Below, in pieces: positions 1-6,840 of a stretch of 10,510 nucleotides of DNA. Both the position numbers and the translations under genes were made by a program. The notes beneath the pieces are model-generated. The model did no database searches. It worked only from the letters and a program-made list of their open reading frames with translations, and was not told the DNA's origin. Source of the stretch: Candidatus Pacearchaeota archaeon (GTDB lineage Archaea; Nanoarchaeota; Nanoarchaeia; Pacearchaeales; GW2011-AR1); contig NZER01000090.1 in the NCBI GenBank assembly GCA_002690445.1, positions 1 to 10,510 on the forward strand. The letters are read 5' to 3'. Numbering within the stretch: position 1 is the first letter of the stretch; every line of letters begins with the position of its first letter.

Positions 1-117
1 AAAACAACATCAGAATTTACAATAGAAGAATTTTCGGAATTTTTAGATAGGGTTATTTATTACGCAGCCGAACAAGGCTTCCCGGTTCGTGATCCCCGGT
101 TTACCAAACTTCCCTAA
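1..117 (+). CDS. C-terminal fragment of a plus-strand gene, possibly NinB-like recombination protein
   Basis: A frame open from the left edge encodes 38 residues and ends at TAA 115-117. The peptide (KTTSEFTIEEFSEFLDRVIY, then an AAEQGFPVRDP segment) has the look of a real C-terminus: an amphipathic helix followed by a short charged tail. It resembles, from memory, the C-terminal region of phage lambda NinB and related recombination proteins, which have a TS-x-(hydrophobic)-x3-EF-x-E-(L/F)-(L/I) pattern, then a helix and a (E/Q)-x-G-(hydrophobic) turn. NinB is a DNA-binding protein that helps recombinases load on single strands. The gene is convergent with the tail operon and overlaps its last gene by 17 bases, with no hairpin terminator seen at the junction. 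Only 38 residues are visible, so the family call is tentative; that this is coding is more secure than what it encodes. Confidence 0.5.
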   Translation, partial: KTTSEFTIEEFSEFLDRVIYYAAEQGFPVRDPRFTKLP

Positions 118-1090
118 TTTTCAGCTTCACGTTGTAGACATTGTTAGCTACCTGCTTAAAACTAAATTTTTTCATATCAAATTTTGCTATCGCCATATTT
201 GTCGGATCGTTTGAGTTTGGTTGGAAGATAAATCGCAGGCGACTACCCAATACCTTATGGATAACTTGGGAATAGAAGCTGGGGTCGTCTAAAATAGTAT
301 AGCTATAATGTCCAGAGTCATTAATATCATTATCATCATAATCATCCGAATTAAAACCACCAGCATCTGTCCATTCGGATTGCATGATATGATGATTTAG
401 TCCCAACGCATCCCCATCATCGAGATACGAAAATGATAAATCCCAAATTCTGCGACCTGATGCCCCTATCTGCTTAGATCGACCAGCCTGTGCGGCTTCT
501 TCTGTGCTGACGAGTTCCCATGCCCCATAATCCCCCCACGGGGGACTGCCGTTATAGAAGGAGTTGCTCAGAGATGCCCCCCCTTTGGTTTCAATCGTCT
601 TAATTCCCCCGTACTCATAACTGAGAGTGAGGGATAAATCAGGTGAATGGGGCATCGTGTAGGTACTTCCAATGGATATAGCTGAAACCACGTGTGCACT
701 CTCGTCAGAATAACCACATTGTACTGTCGCAGAACTGTCATTATCTGCAAAAGTACAAATACTAAAACCATCATAAGCCTGTGCATTGCCATCAAAATTA
801 ATTACATTATTCTCATGTAAATCAATTACATTATTCACACTACCATATCCCAATAATATTAACTGCCCCCCTTCTGTCGCAGCCTTGTGTCCAAATACCG
901 CAGCATAGTTTATTGGAGCTATCCTTGGTATTCCTACGCCAACCCCGCCTCCGTAGTTCTGCTGATTAGCCGGGTTTAATTGCAAAAGAGAAAGGTCGTT
1001 ATAATAAGCGTTTTCCAGTAAACCCACCGAAGATAGCCAAAGTCCGTGGTCGATATAAAATTTTGGTGTGCCTACATTCTGATATGCCAT
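101..1090 (-). CDS. Probable phage virion/tail structural protein, marine phage family
   Basis: A 329-residue protein and the last gene of the minus-strand tail operon. The start MAYQNVGTPKFYID and the end (FDMKKFSFKQVANNVYNVKL, then KIREVW) match, from memory, a structural-protein family that recurs directly downstream of the hub gene in uncultured marine phage contigs. The segment around residues 212-228 (GRRIWDLSFSYLDDGD) belongs to the same pattern. The sequence is rich in Gly, Asn, Asp, Ser and aromatic residues, with no membrane segment or signal peptide, as expected of a beta-rich virion component. Residues 247-258 are very acidic (Asp/Asn-rich) and might bind a cation. The start codon shares its A with the stop of the preceding gene (TAATG), and a purine-rich GAGGGGG lies five bases upstream. 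A place near the tail tip is inferred from gene order; no catalytic motif was seen. Confidence 0.62.
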   Translation of the reverse strand: MAYQNVGTPKFYIDHGLWLSSVGLLENAYYNDLSLLQLNPANQQNYGGGVGVGIPRIAPINYAAVFGHKAATEGGQLILLGYGSVNNVIDLHENNVINFDGNAQAYDGFSICTFADNDSSATVQCGYSDESAHVVSAISIGSTYTMPHSPDLSLTLSYEYGGIKTIETKGGASLSNSFYNGSPPWGDYGAWELVSTEEAAQAGRSKQIGASGRRIWDLSFSYLDDGDALGLNHHIMQSEWTDAGGFNSDDYDDNDINDSGHYSYTILDDPSFYSQVIHKVLGSRLRFIFQPNSNDPTNMAIAKFDMKKFSFKQVANNVYNVKLKIREVW

Positions 1091-1102
1091 TATCGCCCCC
1101 TC
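1088..1102 (-). promoter_or_regulatory. Coupled stop/start TAATG with purine-rich ribosome binding site
   Basis: On the minus strand the stop TAA of the 233-residue gene (1092-1090) and the ATG of the 329-residue gene (1090-1088) share one base. GAGGGGG at 1102-1096, five bases before the ATG, is the likely ribosome binding site. The arrangement suggests translational coupling, so both proteins may be made in linked amounts. Confidence 0.6.
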
Positions 1103-1791
1103 TTTCTCTTTAATATTTTTTTAACTTTTTTAAGTTTTGAGCCGCCTTTTAATTTTGCCATATTAAGCATCTCCCTGCGCTTGAGTGTTGCCGGGGGAAT
1201 CAATGATGGATTTCTGGTTGGCGTTATTTTCCCGTTTATCTTGCTATATAAATCCTCTGAATTAATTGTTCTTATGTTGCCTGTTTTAACAGAATTGTCT
1301 TTAAGTGAAATATTAAATGCGCCTATATATTTTGAACCATTTTGAAAATAAAGGTAAATATCCCAGTCTCGCGTATTGAGATTGTTCCAATATTTAGAAT
1401 TTGAAGTAGTTTTATTTACCCTGTGACCATATACATGGGTTTGATTCATATCTTCTGTATTCATAGTCATGGTTTCAGTAGTCCCTGTAAGCAATTCCGT
1501 ATAGTCCATAACCCTGCGAATGCTGGTTGATACTCGTTCTTTATTACTATTTACTGAAATTACATTTGTTACTTTAAATTCTCCCACATAATCAAACAGG
1601 TCGTTTAAATAGCCCGCATCTTTTTGTATGGGGAGAATCATAATTCCATTACCCTGATTCATGAGCAAAAACCCATCTGAAGTTTTATCTGTGATTTCAA
1701 TATTGCCCTGAAATCGCAATTCAATAGCAACAATATTGCCCTTAATTGTGCAATTTCCACTCCCATAATATAATGTTGGTTTATTCTCCAT
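1090..1791 (-). CDS. Tail-associated protein of unknown function with a strongly basic C-terminal tail
   Basis: A 233-residue protein. The N-terminal ~60 residues alternate short hydrophobic strands with turns (YYGSGNCTIKGNIVAIEL). Residues 61-118 carry LNDLFDYVGEF, VMDYTELL and a TETMTMNTEDM run, and residues 154-162 read KYIGAFNIS. This order resembles, from memory, a family that sits between hub and terminal structural genes in marine phage contigs, where members often carry a Y-x-G-x-(Y/F)-H/N-I segment. The last 21 residues (213-233) contain 12 Lys/Arg, suggesting contact with nucleic acid or an acidic surface, or a disordered anchor. The start overlaps the hub stop by 11 bases and has no convincing Shine-Dalgarno sequence, so translation probably depends on ribosomes finishing the hub gene. 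Function is unknown; a tail-tip accessory or assembly role is inferred from position. Confidence 0.6.
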   Translation of the reverse strand: MENKPTLYYGSGNCTIKGNIVAIELRFQGNIEITDKTSDGFLLMNQGNGIMILPIQKDAGYLNDLFDYVGEFKVTNVISVNSNKERVSTSIRRVMDYTELLTGTTETMTMNTEDMNQTHVYGHRVNKTTSNSKYWNNLNTRDWDIYLYFQNGSKYIGAFNISLKDNSVKTGNIRTINSEDLYSKINGKITPTRNPSLIPPATLKRREMLNMAKLKGGSKLKKVKKILKRKRGR

Positions 1792-4700
1792 TACAGTTTT
1801 GTGCTAAATGACAGTTGACTAAGGTTACATAATCCAGAGAATTATAACCGCCATCTCCATTCATATCACCAGCACAGCCATATGGTAGTTCGGGGCAATT
1901 GAGACCCAGAATACATTCAAAAAGTATAGGCAAGTCCAGAACATTCACCGTACCATCGTTGTTCATATCGCCGCGCATATAAGGACAGTCTTCTGCTAAA
2001 AATTGTATGTTAAATTCTGCCAATATACTTCCATTGCCAAGGGGATCATCATCCAATCTTTTATTTATTGGATATGTGTTACTATCGGTTGTTAATTCTA
2101 TTATCATATTTAATTGCCCTGATCCTGTGGGTTCTCCAGCTACCATATTTGATGTATCAATAAAATCAAGTTTGCCATCGGGGTTTTCAACTGCATACCC
2201 AAAACTAACCCAATCTAAAAATTCTCCCGGGTGCGCATCGGTAGTTCCATGCCATTGTACGTATATTGATCCATCAACTGTAACTATTCCGTTGGTGTCC
2301 TCACCTATAAGTGTAAGAGAATTATCAGGGCTTGAGAAATATGCTTTTGCAGAAATTATTTTTGGTGCATCGGAATTTTCCTCATAGCTACCATTCTCTA
2401 TTTGATTTGCCCGTCTAATAATCGACTTAAATGTGAAATGGAATTCTTCTGATGATGACAAGTTAATCGGGATTTGCATTAGCGGGTCTGGGAAGGTGGG
2501 CACAGCCATCGTGCCCCAGCCGATTGGGTTAATAAAGGTATCGCTATCAATCGAATCACCATGATGCTCTCCGTGCCACCATATAGCCTCAATAGAAAGA
2601 AAATGCCCTACGTGCCTACCTATATAATCACACCACCCTGAAGAACTTGCCGCTGGATCGTAATTTATAGTATATGCTTCCTCGGTTGGTTCTATCATAC
2701 AACCTGCATTCGGGTCAATACAAGCACCCGGTTCTTGATTGGTTGCACTTTCATTGTAAAGTTCCTCATCTGGGAATGCACACCCATAGACAGGATCGCA
2801 AGTCAAATAGCACCAGCCCATCCCAGCATCAAAGTCATGAAGCGTATTTGGGATTTGTACAGCCCCATTATTATCAAGCTCGGGCGGTGGGCAGCCCTCT
2901 ACCCCGTCCCAGAAGATAGGGTTATCTATAAGTTCTGCCCCGCTCAAATTACCATCACATACACCACAAGGATCACGCCCAAATTTATCTAATTGATAAT
3001 CGACATTAATATTCCCCCCGGATTGGTTTAAGCCACCCCATCCAGAACCATAAGGGATATTTAGAAATGACATGACTTTACTCTTCCACTTATTAACAAG
3101 CCAATCAGGGTTTGGCTCTCCATCTGGGAGTGTAGCACAATTACCAGCACAGTCCATACCAAGTCCCACCCAGACACTAAAATGAGCTTCGCATTCCTCT
3201 TGTGTTTCATACGCAGAATTAGCACAGGCAGGCACACCAGTATTATAAATTTCATTACCAATTTCCTGTCCGGGGCTTAGGCACGTTCCATTGCACAGCT
3301 CAATACAATAAGTGTTCGCTTGAAATTCGCCTGTCGCTACATCACAGCAATCCCATTCTAAACACGATTCTCCATCCGCGAGCTCGGTAATGCCACCCCA
3401 ACAGTCACCGCAATACCCACCAAAATTTGCTTCGCCACCACATTCACCAGCACAGTCTACTTCAGCAATACAATTACCATTACAATCGTAACCTGCTAGT
3501 GCACCATCTCCACCACATACGCCGCAGTCATCAAGTACAGCATTCCCACCACACACGCCAGCACAATCTACTATAGCTGTTCCATTAACCGTGCCTGCAC
3601 AATCAGTTGATTCCTCATCAGCACAATCTACTGCGTTACACACCGTGCTGCCATCTAAACACTCAATAGTTGCACCACTACCGCCACATACACCGCAGCT
3701 ATCTATTAATGCGCCTCCATTACAGTCTCCAGCACAATCCGGTAATGCCCCGCCATTTGGCGTACCCTCACAATCCAAGCAGAGTGAATTATCACCATTA
3801 CATACTCCGCATTCATCTAATACTGCATCACCGTATTGCGTACCCTCACAATCATAATAAGCAGATGGATCATAATCCGCACTCAAGGCGTGCATTTGCA
3901 TACATTCTATTTCGCAGTATTCTAAAGTCTTGTTTGTAGATACAATCATAAAAGTCCTGAATACGGGTTGTCCATTTACTTTCCGCCCTTCCTTGTTATA
4001 CTCAATACCATAGGGGGCAACTCCTCCCAGCAATTCATTAAAATATAACGTATCACCTATTTCTAAATTCATATATTTCAATGGTAGTTTTATTTTTATT
4101 TTAAGATGCTGGTTTATGCTCCACATTAACATCCATTGTGCGAAATCTGCGGCTGTGGTATCATTTCTTATATATTTACCCCTGTCATCATCAATTACCA
4201 GAGTGGACTCAGGATGAATCATTTTTCCATCCACCGGTACGGCTTCTGCTAATCCATAATAAGCAAATTCATATCCTTCGTATCCGAGAACTGAAGCCTC
4301 TGCAATGCTGCGAAATTCCCCTTCTGCGTAGTCCCAATTATAATAAAATTCGATTTTAGTATAAACTTGTTCAATGGGCGTTCTTGAAAATGTAAAGTCT
4401 ATAACGTCATCATTGGATATATGATGCTGTGCTATGCTATTATAGGCTTCTTCAATAACACTAAATTTGAACACGCCCATATTATCAAAGCGGGGAATAA
4501 AGGGCGATGCGGAAGCGATCCCCTCGATTAATTTCTTTGAGTTAATTTTTTTATCAACCGTGAAGGCATAACCCTGATCGTCATCGCCACCAAAGTAATG
4601 TGGGCTTAAAGCCTGATATTCATCTGAATTTTGATTTATTAAATTTTCCAAACCTAATTCTGTTCGTAATAAATGATGTATAATATCGGGGACATGGATC

Positions 4701-6511
4701 ATAACATTCCCAGCTTCATTTGCCCTACCTATTACATCGGCATAGAAGTTTCTGTCAGACGCATCCTTAATCAAAAATCTTTGATATAGCCCCACCCCGG
4801 AAACACCCCATGCCATATAGTTATCGACAGGTATCTCAAAGACCGCAGATTGCATTTGATAAATATTTATATGTCCACGACCATCTACTGATTCATCCCA
4901 GCCCGGCAACTGCTGGTCATACCAATGAGTGGGTGGAGATGTAGTAGTGTTGTTAGATATAATTGAATTATGTTCAGTTCCAGACAAACCAAATAAGTTG
5001 TCATATTCTTTCCATGCTAAATAATCCCCTGTTTTGGAGTGTCTGAATTTCGCAATTTCTCTTACGGCAGTAGTATTAGCAGCCCCGGATTTGCTTCTAA
5101 CAAACAAGGAAATCTCGCCATCGTTTACCCCCCTGTCGGTATAGTACTTTGTTTCTAATTTATATTTTAATTGCAACCAAGCAATATGGGCTTCAACATC
5201 ACTATCTATACCAAGATGGTCTAAGCTATATTTAAAGCCAATTCCTCGTGGCAAAGTGTCTAAACTCGAATCGGTCGCACCCTTGCATCCATAAAAAGCG
5301 CTCATTGCCATTGTATCGGGGTTATTGTCGTGCATATGGGATAAGTCTTGCCCTTCAAAAACACCATAATCAAACCTATCTATGGGATATTGATTCTGAA
5401 AGGTTGCAGTTTGCTCCACCGTGTTCCCATTAGAATCTGTCATAAACTCAGACTCTTCTAATGTTTGATCTATAAGCCACGGAGTGGCGGCTTGTGGATA
5501 CCTCATAAATTCTACTTCTAAAAAGTTATCACCAAGAGGGTTTAATGCCCCCCCTCCCTCGCCTTCTTCTCCAGCCCTACGGGCATTCATCCTTACTGTA
5601 GGAAGAGAAATATCCGCAGGCTCTATTTGCGGAACTGAATAACCATAGGCAACAGTAAAATATCCAATTCCATGTGTGATGCGATAATAATTGTTTGCTA
5701 AATATAAATAAAGAAAGCCTGTGTTGTCGGGTGCATTTGGAGCGGGCTTATCTTGTACTATCCCACTAAGAGGCGCACTATCTATTTCCAGATTAAAAGA
5801 TGTCCCTTCCGTGTTCCAGTCATCATCTGTTGTGTTTTTATTAAAGGAGGATATTACACACGGGCTTCTGTCCACATGACCATATACCATTGGAATTGGT
5901 TTATTTTTATACCTTTTAGGAACATTCGCAAATCCATTTTCTTCTGTTAAATATTTCTGAGAAAGCGGCAAATCCCTGTGGAGTGTTGCTTGTGTTTTAT
6001 CTTCAACAACCAATTTTACTTCTTCATCATCGTGAGTATATTTGCGAATAGTACCGAAATAAGCCTGCATAGCCCAATTATCTTGGACATCGTCATATCG
6101 GTCTATTGGGTATATCAGGGAGGTAGATGGCGAAACCCAAAATATTCTACATTCTGTGTTAATAAGAGACGCATCGCCTATTAATTCAGAAAATCTTGCC
6201 CCATCATATTTATAATTACTAATGTCAATATTAGCATTGGAAATTTTATAACTCCGCTTCTCAATATCAATAGATTCTTTAAGGGAGGGAACATTTAAAA
6301 GTAGTGGCTTGGCTTCTATAGTGTGTTCCATCCAAGGCGTTCCTGTAGACTTAAAATTAAATGCTTCAATAGAAACAGTATTAGTGCTAACGGTAATAAT
6401 TTTATCCCATGTTGTTACCCCTCTAAGGCTTCCTATTACAACAACAGGAACAAGATTAGTATCCCTATTCTGAATGTCTCTGGAGAAATTAGGTGGCAGT
6501 ATGAGTGCCAT
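1781..6511 (-). CDS. Giant tail hub/tip protein with Cys-rich repeats and C-terminal dockerin-like domain
   Basis: A 1576-residue mosaic. Residues 1-~880 read as a phage tail hub/tip protein: an N-terminal block (PVVVIG at 22-27; LLNVPSLKES followed by ISNANIDISNY, 71-100), the IPMVYGHVDRSPCV segment at 206-219, a glycine-rich linker at 313-328, and a conserved-looking end at 786-874 (AADFAQWMLMWSINQHLKIK, EIGDTLYFN, CEIECMQMHAL). Residues 887-1190 are a cysteine-rich repeat array, 1270-1296 a single NYDP...WCDY type module, 1300-1505 a cysteine-free beta-rich region, and 1509-1576 a dockerin-like domain. It presumably caps the tail tube and contacts the host; the C-terminal third would be the variable, surface-binding part. 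It starts 23 bases inside the preceding gene, with AAAAGG three bases and GAAGG eleven bases before the ATG. No peptidase or glycosidase motif was recognised. The hub role comes from gene order and segment resemblance; the C-terminal modules are seen directly. Confidence 0.75.
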   Translation of the reverse strand: MALILPPNFSRDIQNRDTNLVPVVVIGSLRGVTTWDKIITVSTNTVSIEAFNFKSTGTPWMEHTIEAKPLLLNVPSLKESIDIEKRSYKISNANIDISNYKYDGARFSELIGDASLINTECRIFWVSPSTSLIYPIDRYDDVQDNWAMQAYFGTIRKYTHDDEEVKLVVEDKTQATLHRDLPLSQKYLTEENGFANVPKRYKNKPIPMVYGHVDRSPCVISSFNKNTTDDDWNTEGTSFNLEIDSAPLSGIVQDKPAPNAPDNTGFLYLYLANNYYRITHGIGYFTVAYGYSVPQIEPADISLPTVRMNARRAGEEGEGGGALNPLGDNFLEVEFMRYPQAATPWLIDQTLEESEFMTDSNGNTVEQTATFQNQYPIDRFDYGVFEGQDLSHMHDNNPDTMAMSAFYGCKGATDSSLDTLPRGIGFKYSLDHLGIDSDVEAHIAWLQLKYKLETKYYTDRGVNDGEISLFVRSKSGAANTTAVREIAKFRHSKTGDYLAWKEYDNLFGLSGTEHNSIISNNTTTSPPTHWYDQQLPGWDESVDGRGHINIYQMQSAVFEIPVDNYMAWGVSGVGLYQRFLIKDASDRNFYADVIGRANEAGNVMIHVPDIIHHLLRTELGLENLINQNSDEYQALSPHYFGGDDDQGYAFTVDKKINSKKLIEGIASASPFIPRFDNMGVFKFSVIEEAYNSIAQHHISNDDVIDFTFSRTPIEQVYTKIEFYYNWDYAEGEFRSIAEASVLGYEGYEFAYYGLAEAVPVDGKMIHPESTLVIDDDRGKYIRNDTTAADFAQWMLMWSINQHLKIKIKLPLKYMNLEIGDTLYFNELLGGVAPYGIEYNKEGRKVNGQPVFRTFMIVSTNKTLEYCEIECMQMHALSADYDPSAYYDCEGTQYGDAVLDECGVCNGDNSLCLDCEGTPNGGALPDCAGDCNGGALIDSCGVCGGSGATIECLDGSTVCNAVDCADEESTDCAGTVNGTAIVDCAGVCGGNAVLDDCGVCGGDGALAGYDCNGNCIAEVDCAGECGGEANFGGYCGDCWGGITELADGESCLEWDCCDVATGEFQANTYCIELCNGTCLSPGQEIGNEIYNTGVPACANSAYETQEECEAHFSVWVGLGMDCAGNCATLPDGEPNPDWLVNKWKSKVMSFLNIPYGSGWGGLNQSGGNINVDYQLDKFGRDPCGVCDGNLSGAELIDNPIFWDGVEGCPPPELDNNGAVQIPNTLHDFDAGMGWCYLTCDPVYGCAFPDEELYNESATNQEPGACIDPNAGCMIEPTEEAYTINYDPAASSSGWCDYIGRHVGHFLSIEAIWWHGEHHGDSIDSDTFINPIGWGTMAVPTFPDPLMQIPINLSSSEEFHFTFKSIIRRANQIENGSYEENSDAPKIISAKAYFSSPDNSLTLIGEDTNGIVTVDGSIYVQWHGTTDAHPGEFLDWVSFGYAVENPDGKLDFIDTSNMVAGEPTGSGQLNMIIELTTDSNTYPINKRLDDDPLGNGSILAEFNIQFLAEDCPYMRGDMNNDGTVNVLDLPILFECILGLNCPELPYGCAGDMNGDGGYNSLDYVTLVNCHLAQNCNGE
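1784..1987 (-). other. Dockerin type I-like domain at the C-terminus of the tail hub protein
   Basis: Residues 1509-1576 contain two complete calcium-loop/helix units. The first loop runs D1515, N1517, D1519, G1520, N1523, D1526 (GDMNNDGTVNVLD); the second D1549, N1551, D1553, G1554, N1557, D1560 (GDMNGDGGYNSLD). Both follow the D-x-N-x-D-G-x2-N-x2-D pattern of dockerin F-hand loops, and each is followed by a short hydrophobic helix. Six cysteines (1509, 1533, 1539, 1546, 1567, 1573) flank the loops, which is unlike cellulosomal dockerins but fits, from memory, a variant in secreted proteins of marine bacteria. Calcium binding is well supported by motif; the binding partner is unknown. Confidence 0.85.
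2624..2704 (-). other. Single NYDP/WCDY type module of marine surface proteins
   Basis: Residues 1270-1296 of the hub protein read G-C-M-I-x-P-T-x6-I-NYDPAAS-x3-WCDY. This parallels the repeat 'GC-x-D-x3-x-NY-x-P-x-A-x4-G-S/W-C-x-Y' often found in tandem in secreted proteins of marine bacteria, including Bacteroidota. Here there is one copy, with its two cysteines (1271, 1294) in the expected places, directly after the cysteine-rich array. Its function in the bacterial proteins is not known to me. Confidence 0.6.
2951..3853 (-). repeat. Cysteine-rich DCxGxxxGxAxxDxCGVCxG repeat array in the tail hub protein
   Basis: Residues 887-1187 of the hub protein contain degenerate units of the form DC(E/A)G-x3-G-x-A-x2-D-x-CGVC-x-G. 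The densest block is 887-1040 (about 3853-3392), with units starting near residues 887, 913, 970 and 1009; weaker pieces follow at 1120-1125 and 1180-1187 (DPCGVCDG). In the DNA the repeats show as recurring GATTGTGCTGG-like words, diverged enough that they are not simple recent duplications. The spacing of paired cysteines suggests disulphide knots or metal ligation. Similar repeats occur in secreted proteins of marine bacteria, often alongside dockerin-like tails. Confidence 0.82.
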
Positions 6512-6800
6512 TTACCTTTTTGCCTTCAATAAATTTATACTCCTTTTCCCACTTGCCAACAGGACATCTTGCAGTTGCAAGTCTATGTTTGATCTTCATA
6601 AAACAACCACATTGTTCGCACCTATTATTTTCTGTTAAAAATTCGCATCCTTTACATATATCCCAGCGTTTATCTATAACATCCTGATCGTGTAACCATA
6701 CATTTTTAATCCTGTCACCCATCCCCCTCATATCGAATTTCTGCGATTTAACAACTTCTTGAACCTCCTCCTCGGCTTGATATTTAGCAATTAAATACAT
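6489..6800 (-). CDS. Small six-cysteine (zinc-ribbon or Fe-S-like) protein between tape measure and hub
   Basis: A 103-residue protein read from ATG 6800-6798. The frame is open further upstream to a TTG at 6911, but that would lie inside the tape measure gene and lacks support, whereas ATG 6800 has AGGAAG three bases before it and begins a sensible protein (MYLIAKYQAEEEVQEVV). The second half carries C49-x2-C52-x8-C61-x2-C64-x-C66-x12-C79 followed by PVGKW. This 'R-x3-C-x2-C ... C-x2-CGCF-x2-K ... CP-x-G-x-W' layout recurs, from memory, in small uncharacterised phage proteins. Six cysteines suit one zinc or iron-sulphur site with spare ligands. The N-terminal third is acidic and probably helical. 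It sits 40 bases after the tape measure stop and overlaps the hub start by 23 bases, so a role in tail-tip assembly is plausible but unproven. Confidence 0.78.
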   Translation of the reverse strand: MYLIAKYQAEEEVQEVVKSQKFDMRGMGDRIKNVWLHDQDVIDKRWDICKGCEFLTENNRCEQCGCFMKIKHRLATARCPVGKWEKEYKFIEGKKVNGTHTAT

Positions 6801-6803
6801 TAT

Positions 6804-6809
6804 CTTCCT
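6804..6809 (-). promoter_or_regulatory. Ribosome binding site fixing the start of the six-cysteine protein
   Basis: The minus strand reads GGCAGGAAGATAATG, placing AGGAAG three bases (its AGGA core five bases) before the ATG at 6800. It lies in the only clear intergenic gap of the operon and favours this start over the upstream in-frame TTG at 6911. Confidence 0.65.
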
Positions 6810-6840
6810 GCCGATAAATACATTTATTTTAAGTAAGAAT

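Noticed and set aside
60..130. Bidirectional terminator at the convergent gene junction
   Set aside because: Only a short direct repeat (CCCGGTT at 81-87 and 95-101) was found; there is no stable inverted repeat followed by a T run.
2951..3853. CRISPR array or diversity-generating retroelement target in the repetitive stretch
   Set aside because: The repeats are degenerate protein-level units without constant direct repeats and spacers, and no template repeat or reverse transcriptase is visible.
2007..3939. Several plus-strand open frames opposite the hub gene, including His/Pro/Ser-rich ones at 3591-3939
   Set aside because: They are reverse shadows of the cysteine-rich and beta-rich hub segments, with no ribosome binding site or recognisable protein pattern.
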